The notes: a model not told the origin generated them from the letters alone. Positions 8,739 through 16,413 are shown, counted from the stretch's first letter. The stretch is 22,030 nt of DNA from Pseudomonadota bacterium (GCA_018241165.1 JAFEEK010000096.1:1-22030); one strand, 5' to 3'. Numbers and translations: made by a program.

Positions 8739-10136
8739 ATGCTTCCTGTAGTAGCACTCGTCGGCCGCCCCAACGTCGGCAAATCCACGATCTTCAACGT
8801 GCTCACGCGTACGCGCGATGCGCTCGTGCACGACTTGCCAGGGCTCACGCGCGACCGCCAATACGGCGTGTGCCGCATGGGTGGACGCGAGTTCGTGGTC
8901 GTCGATACCGGCGGACTGACCGGCGAAAAGGAAGGCATCGGTGCGTTGACCGCGCGTCAGGCGCAGGTCGCCGTGGCCGAGGCCGACCGCGTCGTGTTCG
9001 TGGTCGACGCGCGCGACGGCTTGCTGCCGGCAGATCGCAATATCCTCGATGGCCTGCGTCGTAGCGGAAAACCCATTCTGCTGGCTGTCAACAAGACCGA
9101 TGGCCTCGATGAAAATGCAGCCATTGCGGATTTTTCCACAATGGGATTCGCGGCGCCGCTGGCGCTCGCTGCGTCGCACGGGCGCGGCGTGCCGGCGCTG
9201 GTCGAAGCCGTGCTGGCGGGCTTGCCGCAGGCCGATCCGGATGCGCTGGCCGCAGGCGGCGCGGATGGCGGCGTGCGCGTGGCCATCGTCGGCCGCCCGA
9301 ACGTGGGCAAGTCGACGCTCGTCAACCGACTGCTTGGCGAAGAACGCGTCGTCGTCTCCGACATTGCCGGCACCACGCGCGATTCGATCAGCGTTGCGCT
9401 GGAGCGCGACGGCAAACGCTACACGCTGATCGACACCGCCGGCGTGCGCCGGCGCGCGCGCGTGGAAGAGGCAATCGAGAAATTCAGCGTCATCAAGACC
9501 CTGCAATCCATCGCCGCAGCGAATGTCGCCATCGTGTTGCTGGATGCACATGAAGGCGTATCCGAACAGGATGCCACCCTGATCGGGCATGTGCTCGACG
9601 AAGGCCGCGCACTCGTAATCGCGGTCAACAAGTGGGATGGCCTTTCCACGTACGATCGCGAACAATGCCGCGTATCGCTGGCGCGCAAGCTCGACTTCGT
9701 CGGCTACGCCCGTGTGGTGACGATTTCCGCGCTGCACGGCAGCGGCATCGCCGAGCTGATGAAGGCGATCAACCGCGCGCACGCCTCGGCCACGCGCGAG
9801 TTCGGCACTGCCGAGCTGACTCGCGCGCTGGAAGCCGCCTACAAGGCTTACCAGCCGCCGCTGGTGCGCGGGCACGCGCCAAAGCTCAAATTCGCCCATC
9901 CGGGCGGCACCAATCCGCCCGGCATCATCATCCACGGCAGCCGCACGCGCCATGTCGCCGAAGGCTATCGCCGCTACCTGGAAAACTTTTTTCGCAAGCG
10001 TTTCAAGCTTGAAGGAACGCCGGTGCGCATCGAATTCCGCGAAAGCGAGAATCCCTTCTCCGGACGCAGGAACGAATTGACCGAACGCCAGGTGAAGAAG
10101 CGCAAACGCCTCGTGCGCAACGCCAAGAAGCGGTAA
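8739..10136 (+). CDS. der: Ribosome biogenesis GTPase Der (EngA)
   Basis: Essential GTPase needed for 50S subunit maturation. The 465-aa protein has two tandem G domains: the first with GRPNVGKS at 9-16, DTGGL at 56-60 and NKTD at 118-121; the second with GRPNVGKS at 185-192, SDIAGTTRDS, DTAG and NKWD. A KH-like C-terminal domain ends in a strongly basic tail (KKRKRLVRNAKKR). I start at the ATG at 8739, since the protein then opens with LPVVALVGRPNVGKS as in other Der proteins and GAGGG is 7 nt upstream. A TTG at 8682 would only translate the intergenic repeat. The mobA GTG follows the stop with a 1-bp gap. Confidence 0.97.
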   Translation: MLPVVALVGRPNVGKSTIFNVLTRTRDALVHDLPGLTRDRQYGVCRMGGREFVVVDTGGLTGEKEGIGALTARQAQVAVAEADRVVFVVDARDGLLPADRNILDGLRRSGKPILLAVNKTDGLDENAAIADFSTMGFAAPLALAASHGRGVPALVEAVLAGLPQADPDALAAGGADGGVRVAIVGRPNVGKSTLVNRLLGEERVVVSDIAGTTRDSISVALERDGKRYTLIDTAGVRRRARVEEAIEKFSVIKTLQSIAAANVAIVLLDAHEGVSEQDATLIGHVLDEGRALVIAVNKWDGLSTYDREQCRVSLARKLDFVGYARVVTISALHGSGIAELMKAINRAHASATREFGTAELTRALEAAYKAYQPPLVRGHAPKLKFAHPGGTNPPGIIIHGSRTRHVAEGYRRYLENFFRKRFKLEGTPVRIEFRESENPFSGRRNELTERQVKKRKRLVRNAKKR

Positions 10137-10137
10137 C

Positions 10138-10734
10138 GTGGCTGCATTCGATCCTTCCGTCATTACCGCCGCAATACTTGCCGGCGGGGAAGGGCGCCGT
10201 GTCGGCGGCGCGGACAAGGGGCTGCTGCCGCTTGGTGGACGCCCGCTTGTTGCGCATGTCGTGGCTGCGTTGCGTGGGCAAGTCGGTCGCATGGTGATTT
10301 GCGCCAACCGCAATGCCGATCGCTACGCGCAATTCGCGCCAGTGATTGCCGATGGCGAGTCCGGTTTTCGCGGTCCGTTGGCTGGCATCGCCGCCGCATT
10401 GCGCGCATGTGCGAGCGAATGGTTGCTGACGGTTCCGGTGGATTGCCCGCAACCGCCGCGCGATCTCGCCGTGCGCCTGCACGATGTGGCGCTGGGCGAG
10501 AACCGCGACGTCGTCGTGGTCTCCGACGGTGTCCGTGTAGAGCCGATGTTCGCCTTGTACCGCAACACCTTGGCGGCCAATGCCGAAGATGCGTTGCGGA
10601 AGGACATGCCGGTAGTTCGCTGGCAACAAGGCCTGAATCGGGCACTTGTCGACTTTTCGACGCGCGCGCCGGAATTCGGCAATCTGAATACACTCGAAGA
10701 ATTCCGGCAATGGGAGCAGGGCGCACATGGCTGA
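10138..10734 (+). CDS. mobA: Molybdenum cofactor guanylyltransferase
   Basis: Attaches GMP to molybdopterin to make the guanine dinucleotide cofactor used by DMSO-reductase family enzymes. The 198-aa protein carries the nucleotide-binding signature LAGGEGRRVGGADKGLLPL at residues 15-33, with Val in place of the usual Met of RMGG, followed by GGRPLVAHV and the acidic metal-binding region around VPVDCPQPP. Length is normal. It uses a GTG start 1 bp after der and overlaps moeA by 8 bp, so it is probably cotranscribed with der and translationally coupled to moeA. The cofactor genes mobA-moeA-moeB form a group here. Confidence 0.93.
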   Translation: MAAFDPSVITAAILAGGEGRRVGGADKGLLPLGGRPLVAHVVAALRGQVGRMVICANRNADRYAQFAPVIADGESGFRGPLAGIAAALRACASEWLLTVPVDCPQPPRDLAVRLHDVALGENRDVVVVSDGVRVEPMFALYRNTLAANAEDALRKDMPVVRWQQGLNRALVDFSTRAPEFGNLNTLEEFRQWEQGAHG

Positions 10735-11986
10735 AGAGGACGACATCTTCCCGACCGGTCTTGGCGTTGCCGAAGCGCGTGCGCTGATTGTGTCTATCGC
10801 GCAGGCGCATTGCCTGCTTGCGGAAAACATTCCCCTGGCTTCAGCACTCGGCCGGATTCTGGCAACGGATGCGATCGCACCGCACGATGTACCCGGTTTC
10901 GCCAATTCGGCGATGGATGGATTTGCGCTGCGTGGCGCGGACTTGCAATCGGCGGGAGAAAAATGCTTTCGCCTGATTGGCGAGATTCTTGCGGGTGGCA
11001 AAGGCGCGCCAATGGTCGAGGCGGACGCCTGTGTGCGCATTACCACCGGTGCGCCGATTCCACCGGGCGCCGACACCGTGGTGATGAAGGAAAATACCCG
11101 CATGGAAGCAGCGCGCATCGAAGGCGATCGCGTCGTGGTCATGCCAGGCACGGCGCCCGCCGCGAATGTTCGTCCTGCGGGTGAGGACTATCGCGCCGGC
11201 GATATCGCCTTGCGGCGCGGACGTCGGCTCGGCGCGGCGCAGCTCGGCGTGCTGGCGTCGTTCGGCGTGACCGCTGTTTCCGTCGTGCGTCGACCGCGTG
11301 TGGTGCTGCTGACGACGGGCGATGAGTTGGTGGCGCCGGGCAAGCCACTCGGCTTCGGCCAGATCCACGACAGCAATCGCTACAGTCTCGGCTGCCTGCT
11401 CGAATCGCTGGGCGTGGAATTCGTGCGCCATGAACGCGTGCGCGACGATCCGGCCGCACTTCGCGATGCGCTGCAACGCGCTGGAGCCGATGCCGATCTC
11501 ATCGTCAGCAGCGGCGGCGTGTCGGCGGGCGAGGCGGATTTCATGCCGCGCCTCGTCGCCGAAATCGGCAAGGTTCACTTCTGGAAAGTTCGGTTGAAGC
11601 CCGGCATGCCGTTCCTGTTCGGCCAGATCGGTGCGGCGATGTTGTTCGCCTTGCCTGGAAATCCAGTGTCGGGATTCGCCACCTGCATGGCCTTGGTGAA
11701 ACCGGCACTGGATGCGATGCGTGGTGCATCGCAGAAGGGATTCATGTTGCGTGCGCGCCTGCGCAGCGCCATCAACAAGCGCCACGCACGCGCGGAGTTC
11801 CAGCGCGCCAAACTTGAATGCGACGAGAATGCCGTGCTGTGGGCGACTCCGCACCCGAAGCAAGGCTCCGGCATGTTGCGCGGTGTTGCCGAAGCCGATG
11901 CCATGATCCTGCTTCCGGAAGGCGAGCGCGAATTTGCAATTGGCGAAGCCGTCGAGGTGATGCCGCTGCCCGGTTGGCCGGCATGA
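10727..11986 (+). CDS. moeA: Molybdopterin molybdenumtransferase
   Basis: Inserts molybdate into adenylated molybdopterin, a late step in molybdenum cofactor synthesis. The 419-aa protein shows the MoeA hallmarks in order: ALGRILATDAIAPHDVPGFANSAMDGFALR near the N-terminus, RITTGAPIPPGADTVVMKE, the MoCF/MogA-like core with LLTTGDEL, HDSNRYSLGCLLESLG and SSGGVSAGEADFM, KPGMPFLFGQI and LPGNPVSGFAT, then a C-terminal beta domain. Length is typical. The ATG is preceded by GGAGCAGGG and lies inside the end of mobA. The next gene, moeB, starts 18 bp downstream and seems to have its own promoter inside that gap. Confidence 0.96.
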   Translation: MAEEDDIFPTGLGVAEARALIVSIAQAHCLLAENIPLASALGRILATDAIAPHDVPGFANSAMDGFALRGADLQSAGEKCFRLIGEILAGGKGAPMVEADACVRITTGAPIPPGADTVVMKENTRMEAARIEGDRVVVMPGTAPAANVRPAGEDYRAGDIALRRGRRLGAAQLGVLASFGVTAVSVVRRPRVVLLTTGDELVAPGKPLGFGQIHDSNRYSLGCLLESLGVEFVRHERVRDDPAALRDALQRAGADADLIVSSGGVSAGEADFMPRLVAEIGKVHFWKVRLKPGMPFLFGQIGAAMLFALPGNPVSGFATCMALVKPALDAMRGASQKGFMLRARLRSAINKRHARAEFQRAKLECDENAVLWATPHPKQGSGMLRGVAEADAMILLPEGEREFAIGEAVEVMPLPGWPA

Positions 11987-11992
11987 CGTGCG

Positions 11993-11998
11993 TATAAT
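11993..11998 (+). promoter_or_regulatory. Perfect -10 box (TATAAT) for moeB, probable leaderless start
   Basis: TATAAT is followed by TCGCGC and then the moeB ATG at 12005. With the usual 6-nt discriminator, transcription would begin exactly at the A of the ATG, giving a leaderless mRNA. There is no Shine-Dalgarno sequence between moeA and moeB. No clear -35 is visible. Confidence 0.5.
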
Positions 11999-12004
11999 TC
12001 GCGC

Positions 12005-13126
12005 ATGACGATCGAACGGATTTCTCCTGCGGATGCGTTGCGACGCCAGCAATCCGGCGCGATCCTGATCGACGTGCGCGAAGACGACGAACGCGCCGCC
12101 GGAAAACCCGCAGGTGCCATCGGCGTGCCGCTCGGCGAAATCCTCGATCGCATTGCCGCGACGGCGCCGAACCTCGACGCGCCGATCTTGCTGAGTTGCG
12201 CGCACGGCCAACGCTCGTTGCATGCGGCCATGGCCCTGCAAGGCATCGGTTATTCGCGGCTTGCCTCGGTCGAAGGCGGCTTCGTGCGCTGGGCCGCGGA
12301 AGGCCTGCCGGTGGATCGCGGCGCGCTCGACGCCGATGCGGTGGAGCGTTATTCGCGGCACCTGTTGCTGCCCGAAGTCGGCGCTGCCGGCCAGCAGCGC
12401 CTGCTGGATTCGCGCGTTGCGCTGGTAGGTGCCGGCGGCCTCGGATCGCCGGCCGGCCTGTATCTTGCCGCGACTGGCGTCGGCATGTTGACGGTGATCG
12501 ACGACGACATTGTGGATAAATCCAATTTGCAGCGGCAGGTGCTGCACACGGATGCACGCGTCGGCGTCGCCAAGACCGAATCCGCGCGCATCGCGCTGAA
12601 TGCGCTCAACCCCGGCGTGCGCATAGAAACGCGCCGCGAACGGCTGCAAGCGGCGAATGTCGAAACGCTGATACGCGACCACGACGTGGTGATCGACGGC
12701 GCTGACAATTTCCCGACGCGCTACCTGCTTGACGCCGCCTGTCGGCAGTTACGGATTCCACTCGTCTACGGCGCCGTGCATCGTTTCACCGGCCAGGTCA
12801 GCGTATTCGACGCACGCCGCGACGATTCGCCGTGTTACCGCTGCCTGTTCCCCGAGCCGCCCGCGGCCGCGGATGCGCCCAATTGCGCCGAAGCCGGCGT
12901 GCTCGGCGTATTGCCCGGCATCATTGGACTGTTGCAGACGAACGAGGCGATCAAGCTGCTGCTCGGGATCGGTGTGCCGCTGGTCGGGCGCCTGCTGTGT
13001 TTCGATGCGCTGGCAGGTACGTTTCGCGAATTGAAATTGCCACGCGATCCGCACTGTCCCGGCTGCGGCACGCAAACGCAATTCCGCGGCTACGCGGATA
13101 TCGAGCAGGTCTGCTCAGCGCATTGA
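12005..13126 (+). CDS. moeB: Rhodanese-MoeB fusion: sulfurtransferase and molybdopterin-synthase adenylyltransferase
   Basis: A 373-aa fusion. Residues 1-102 are a rhodanese domain with the active loop CAHGQR, persulfide-carrying cysteine C65. Residues about 108-360 are an E1-like MoeB/ThiF adenylyltransferase, with the ATP loop GAGGLGSP at 142-149, the substrate region DGADNFPTRYLL, the zinc cysteines C277/C280 and C351/C354, and C294 in the crossover loop where MoeB has a conserved cysteine. MoeB adenylates the C-terminal glycine of MoaD (molybdopterin synthase small subunit) so that sulfur can be added; the fused rhodanese could supply that sulfur. Eukaryotic MOCS3/Uba4 carries the rhodanese at the opposite (C-terminal) end. 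Action on other sulfur carriers such as ThiS is possible. It ends 5 bp from the convergent DUF1244 gene. Confidence 0.94.
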   Translation: MTIERISPADALRRQQSGAILIDVREDDERAAGKPAGAIGVPLGEILDRIAATAPNLDAPILLSCAHGQRSLHAAMALQGIGYSRLASVEGGFVRWAAEGLPVDRGALDADAVERYSRHLLLPEVGAAGQQRLLDSRVALVGAGGLGSPAGLYLAATGVGMLTVIDDDIVDKSNLQRQVLHTDARVGVAKTESARIALNALNPGVRIETRRERLQAANVETLIRDHDVVIDGADNFPTRYLLDAACRQLRIPLVYGAVHRFTGQVSVFDARRDDSPCYRCLFPEPPAAADAPNCAEAGVLGVLPGIIGLLQTNEAIKLLLGIGVPLVGRLLCFDALAGTFRELKLPRDPHCPGCGTQTQFRGYADIEQVCSAH

Positions 13127-13131
13127 CGCGT

Positions 13132-13434
13132 TCATTCGCGCGGATGCTTGGTCTCGGCCAGCGCCAATGCGAACAACTGCTCCTGCGTCGCTTCCCTGGC
13201 GTATTTCGCTTTCCAACTCGCGTACGGCTCGCCGTAGATGCGTTCGCGCGCGGCGTCCTTGCCCATGTCCGTGCCGCGTTCGATGGCGGCCTCGCGATAC
13301 CAGTCGGCAAGACAGTTGCGGCAGAATCCGGCCAATATCATCAGGTCGATGTTCTGCACGTCATTGCGTTCGACGTTCAAGTGCTGCAAAAGGCGTCGGA
13401 ACGCCGCGGCTTCCAGTTCGATTGTTTCGTTCAT
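13132..13434 (-). CDS. DUF1244 family small protein
   Basis: Conserved 100-aa protein of unknown function. The sequence LMILAGFCRNCLADWYREAA, with a CxxC at C38 and C41, is the hallmark of DUF1244, known from alpha- and gammaproteobacteria and represented by structural-genomics structures. The rest is helical and charged (DMGKDAARERIYGEPYASWKAKYAREATQEQ), with no signal peptide or membrane segment, so it is probably cytosolic. The start at MNETIEL is chosen because GGAG lies about 8 nt upstream and a -10 box lies 29 nt further up. The CxxC pair could bind metal or be redox active, but this is inference. It is divergent from folD and convergent with moeB. Confidence 0.87.
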   Translation of the reverse strand: MNETIELEAAAFRRLLQHLNVERNDVQNIDLMILAGFCRNCLADWYREAAIERGTDMGKDAARERIYGEPYASWKAKYAREATQEQLFALALAETKHPRE

Positions 13435-13461
13435 GATCGACTCCAGGTGAGGCCGATGCGA

Positions 13462-13469
13462 CATTCTAC
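13462..13469 (-). promoter_or_regulatory. -10 region of the DUF1244 promoter
   Basis: Read on the minus strand this is GTAGAATG, with TAGAAT as the -10 box, its last base 29 bp from the A of the DUF1244 ATG. It is identical to the folD box on the other strand; the -35 regions of the two promoters would fall in the same short stretch, about 13481-13491. Confidence 0.45.
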
Positions 13470-13502
13470 TCGCGCCGGGGTTTGTGGGATGCGCCTACAA
13501 CG

Positions 13503-13510
13503 GTAGAATG
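13503..13510 (+). promoter_or_regulatory. -10 region of the folD promoter
   Basis: GTAGAATG contains TAGAAT at 13504-13509; TTGTGG at 13482-13487 is a possible -35 with a 16-nt spacer. Transcription would start near 13516, after an in-frame ATG at 13508, which supports the folD start at 13538. The last T of the box is 29 bp from the A of that ATG. Confidence 0.45.
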
Positions 13511-13537
13511 CCGCGCACTTCCGATGCGGGATTTCCG

Positions 13538-14386
13538 ATGGCCGCCAGAATCCTCGATGGCAAGCGCATCGCCGACGAATTGCTCGATCGCCTGCGCGCA
13601 CAAGTGGCGTGGCGCGTCGCGCAGGGCAAGGCCGCGCCCGGTCTTGCCGTCGTGCTGGTCGGCGACGACGCGGCATCGGCCGTATACGTGCGCAACAAAC
13701 GTCGCGCCTGCAAGCACGTCGGTTTTCGCTCACGCGATTACGACTTGCCGGCGTCGACGACGCACGCAGAACTCGCCGCGCTGATCGACAAGCTCAACGC
13801 CGATACCTCAATCCACGGCATTCTCGTGCAATTGCCGCTGCCCGCACACATCGACGCGAACGCGATCGTCAACCGCATCGATCCGCGCAAGGACGTCGAT
13901 GGCTTCCACCCCGAGAACATCGGCCGCCTTGCCTTGCGCCAGCGCGGGTTGCGGCCATGCACCTCGAAGGGCGTGATGACCTTGCTCGCACATACGGACC
14001 GCCCCGTGCGCGGCCGCGAAGCCGTGGTCGTTGGCGCGTCCAACCATGTCGGCCGGCCGCTGGTGCTGGAACTGATCCTGGCCGGCTGCACCACCATCTG
14101 TTGCCACAAGTTCACCCGCGACCTGCCGCACGAGGTGGGCGAGGGCGACATCGTGATTGTCGCTGCCGGCAAGCCTGGGCTGGTCAGGGGCGAATGGATC
14201 AAGCCGGGCGCCGTCGTCATCGATGTGGGCATCAACCGCATGGCGGATGGTTCGCTCACCGGCGACGTGGAATTCGCCGCCGCCGCGCAGCGCGCTTCGT
14301 GGATTACGCCGGTTCCCGGTGGCGTCGGCCCGATGACGGTCGCGACACTGATGGAAAACACGCTGGAAGCCGCGGATTTATCCTGA
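13538..14386 (+). CDS. folD: Methylenetetrahydrofolate dehydrogenase / cyclohydrolase
   Basis: Bifunctional cytosolic enzyme that interconverts 5,10-methylene-, methenyl- and 10-formyl-tetrahydrofolate using NADP. The 282-aa length is standard. Visible are the catalytic Y50xxxK54 (SAVYVRNK), the folate site [21 protein letters not shown], the NADP loop [16 protein letters not shown] and the C-terminal [19 protein letters not shown]. The usual PCTPxG motif reads PCTSKG, a mild variation. I choose [16 protein letters not shown] as the start because it matches the family and lies 22 nt after the predicted transcription start; upstream ATGs at 13508 and earlier would add residues unlike FolD. It is transcribed divergently from DUF1244. 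Confidence 0.96.
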   Translation: MAARILDGKRIADELLDRLRAQVAWRVAQGKAAPGLAVVLVGDDAASAVYVRNKRRACKHVGFRSRDYDLPASTTHAELAALIDKLNADTSIHGILVQLPLPAHIDANAIVNRIDPRKDVDGFHPENIGRLALRQRGLRPCTSKGVMTLLAHTDRPVRGREAVVVGASNHVGRPLVLELILAGCTTICCHKFTRDLPHEVGEGDIVIVAAGKPGLVRGEWIKPGAVVIDVGINRMADGSLTGDVEFAAAAQRASWITPVPGGVGPMTVATLMENTLEAADLS

Positions 14387-14438
14387 ATCGCAGCGCAATC
14401 GGGCCGCGTTTTCACTGCGAATTCATGGCGACTTGGGC

Positions 14439-14444
14439 TATCCT
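14439..14444 (+). promoter_or_regulatory. Candidate -10 box upstream of the TatT-like gene
   Basis: TATCCT followed by TCGCGCCCC and an ATG at 14454. The downstream TCGCGC matches the spacing sequence after the moeB -10 box. Transcription would begin around 14451, only a few bases before the first ATG. No clear -35 is seen. Confidence 0.28.
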
Positions 14445-14453
14445 TCGCGCCCC

Positions 14454-15326
14454 ATGATTTCGAATTCCCTGCCCATGCAGCGCCTGCGTTTTGTCGTGCT
14501 CGTCTGCGCCGTGCTGCTCGGCGCCTGCGGCAGCGTGATGCGCAAGGCGACCGACCAGTTCGCCGACAACCTGACCGCGGCCATCCTCAACGAGGACGAC
14601 CCCGGTACCGTGCGCGACGGCGTGCCGGCGTATCTGTTGCTGATCGACGGCATGATTCAAGGCGATCCGGGCAACGCCGGCGCATTGCTCGCCGGCGCGA
14701 AACTCTACGGCGCTTACGCCGGCGGATTCGTCAACGATCCCGAGCGTGCGCAGCGGCTTGCCAATCGCGCTTACGACTACGCGCATCGCGCATTGTGCCT
14801 GCGTGAAAAGGACCTGTGCGAGGCGCTGGACAAACCCTACGACGCCTACGTCGCCGAGTTGGGCAAGACCGAGCATGGCGACGTGCCGGTCGTGTACGGA
14901 TTCGCCGCCGCCTGGGCCGGCAAGATCCAGGTCAACACTGGCGATTGGAATGCGATCGCCGACCTGCCCAAGCTGCAAGCCACGCTGGAACGTTGCACGA
15001 CGCTCGATCCGCATTACGACAACGGCGGCGCCTACCTGTATCTGGGCGTGATCAATTCCATCCGCCCGGCCTCGCTCGGCGGCAAACCCGAGCAAGGCAA
15101 GGTGTATTTCGAGAAGGCGCTGGAATTGTCCGGCGGCAAGAACCAGATGGTGCGCGTGCTGTATGCGCAGTTCTACGCACGCCTGGTGTTCGACAAGGAA
15201 CTGCACGACAAGCTGCTCGACACCGTCCTGGCTGCGGATCCGCATGCGCCGGGACTGACGCTCATCAACACCTTGGCGAAGGAAAAGGCCAAGGCCTTGC
15301 TCGAATCCGGAAAAGACTTTTTTTAG
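14454..15326 (+). CDS. TRAP transporter-associated TPR lipoprotein, TatT-like
   Basis: Probable periplasmic lipoprotein of 290 aa. A signal peptide ends at C25 in the lipobox LLGAC (numbering from the ATG at 14454). The mature protein is all-helical and TPR-like, with blocks such as AGALLAGAKLYGAYAGGFV, RAQRLANRAYDYAHRALC and GGAYLYLGVINSIRPASLGG, the last being typical of the TatT family (PF16811). In Treponema pallidum TatT binds the substrate-binding protein TatP of a TPR-protein-associated TRAP transporter. The dctP, dctQ and dctM genes follow on the same strand, which supports this role. An alternative ATG at 14475 gives a shorter signal peptide (MQRLRF). A 77-bp palindromic repeat begins 3 bp after the stop and separates it from dctP. 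Confidence 0.82.
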   Translation: MISNSLPMQRLRFVVLVCAVLLGACGSVMRKATDQFADNLTAAILNEDDPGTVRDGVPAYLLLIDGMIQGDPGNAGALLAGAKLYGAYAGGFVNDPERAQRLANRAYDYAHRALCLREKDLCEALDKPYDAYVAELGKTEHGDVPVVYGFAAAWAGKIQVNTGDWNAIADLPKLQATLERCTTLDPHYDNGGAYLYLGVINSIRPASLGGKPEQGKVYFEKALELSGGKNQMVRVLYAQFYARLVFDKELHDKLLDTVLAADPHAPGLTLINTLAKEKAKALLESGKDFF

Positions 15327-15329
15327 CTT

Positions 15330-15406
15330 GTCATTCCGGCGAAAGCCGGAATCCAGTTTGCTTTTGCAACAAGATCAAGATGGATTCCGGCTTTCGCCGG
15401 AATGAC
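15330..15406. repeat. 77-bp palindromic repeat, paired hairpins in opposite orientation
   Basis: Two perfectly complementary 26-bp arms (15330-15355 and 15381-15406) flank a 25-bp AT-richer centre. Each arm is itself a hairpin: ATTCCGGC-GAAA-GCCGGAAT at 15333-15352, and the same stem with a TTTC loop at 15384-15403. The structure can form either two small hairpins or one long stem. The CATTCCGGCGAAAGCCGGAAT word is of a type I recall as widely dispersed in proteobacterial intergenic regions. It may act as a transcription terminator or mRNA stabiliser between the TatT gene and dctP (inference). Confidence 0.85.
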
Positions 15407-15423
15407 TGAATCGAGGGACGCAT

Positions 15424-16413
15424 ATGAAAAAATTTGTTCTGTATTTTTTAGCGCCTGCTTTCATCGCTGCAAGCGCACAAGCCGCCACCATCAAGATCGC
15501 CACCGTCGCACCCGACGGCACCGCCTGGATGCGCGAGATGCGCGCTGGCGCCGATGCCGTGAAGAAGGACACCGGCGACCGCGTCGAGATCAAGTTCTAT
15601 CCCGGCGGCGTGATGGGCGACGAACCGACGGTCATGCGCAAGATCCGCATCGGCCAGTTGCAGGGCGGCGCATTCACCGGCGGCGAGTTGTCGCAGGTCG
15701 ACAAGGATGCGCAGATCTACAGCCTGCCGTTCCTGTTCCGCACTCAGGATGAAGTGGACAAGGTGCGCGCGCAACTCGATCCGCTGCTAAAGGCCAGTTT
15801 CGCCAAGGCCGGATTCGACGTCGCCGGCATCAGCGGCGGCGGCTTCGCCTACCTGATGAGCGTGAAGGACGTCAGGAACAAGGACGATCTGAAGGCCGCC
15901 AAGGTCTGGGTGCCGCAGGGCGATCATGTCGCCGAAGCCGGCTTCAAGGCCGGCGGCGTCACGCCGATCTCGCTGCCGCTGGCCGATGTCTACACGAGTT
16001 TGCAGACCGGATTGATCGACACCGTTGCGAACACGCCGGCCGGTGCGATCGCGTTCCAATGGCATACCAAGGTCCGCCACATGGTGGACCTGCCGATCAC
16101 CTATGTCGTCGGCATCCTCGTCATCGACAAGAAAGTCTTCGACGCACTGTCGCCGGCGGACCAAAAAGCGGTAAACGACGATCTGGCCGCTGCGTTCGCG
16201 CGGCTGGAAAAGATCAATCGCGACGACAACGCGCAGGCGAAAATCGCGCTGCAGAAACAAGGCGTGGAAATTTTTACGCCGAACGCGGCGGAAACCGCGA
16301 CGTGGGAATCGGTCGGCGCGGATGCACGCAAGCAATTGCAGGCGGCCGGCGAAATCACGCCGGAAATGGCCGCTGCGCTGGACAAGGCGCTGGCTGCCGC
16401 GCGGAGCAAGTGA
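15424..16413 (+). CDS. dctP: TRAP transporter substrate-binding protein, DctP family
   Basis: Periplasmic binding protein of 329 aa for a tripartite ATP-independent transporter driven by an ion gradient. The Sec signal peptide MKKFVLYFLAPAFIAASAQA ends near residue 20. The DctP fold follows with LKIATVAPDGT-like start (IKIATVAPDGTAWMREMRAG), YPGGVMGDEPTVMRKIRIGQLQGG, SLPFLFRTQDEVD and PLADVYTSLQTGLIDTVANTP. Where carboxylate-binding members have a conserved Arg in K-x-R-V, this protein reads KVWVP, with W162. That suggests a ligand other than a simple organic acid (inference). The start is well supported by GAGGGA upstream. Its stop overlaps the dctQ GTG. Confidence 0.92.
   Translation: MKKFVLYFLAPAFIAASAQAATIKIATVAPDGTAWMREMRAGADAVKKDTGDRVEIKFYPGGVMGDEPTVMRKIRIGQLQGGAFTGGELSQVDKDAQIYSLPFLFRTQDEVDKVRAQLDPLLKASFAKAGFDVAGISGGGFAYLMSVKDVRNKDDLKAAKVWVPQGDHVAEAGFKAGGVTPISLPLADVYTSLQTGLIDTVANTPAGAIAFQWHTKVRHMVDLPITYVVGILVIDKKVFDALSPADQKAVNDDLAAAFARLEKINRDDNAQAKIALQKQGVEIFTPNAAETATWESVGADARKQLQAAGEITPEMAAALDKALAAARSK

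Noticed and set aside
8736..10313. 525-codon minus-strand frame opposite der and mobA
   Set aside because: It covers the complete der gene in antisense; no domain recognised.
10841..12682. 613-codon minus-strand frame opposite moeA and moeB
   Set aside because: Antisense to two genes with full motifs; composition is typical of a shadow frame.
13484..13537. Longer folD N-terminus from an upstream start
   Set aside because: The predicted transcription start near 13516 lies downstream of these codons, and the added residues are unlike FolD.
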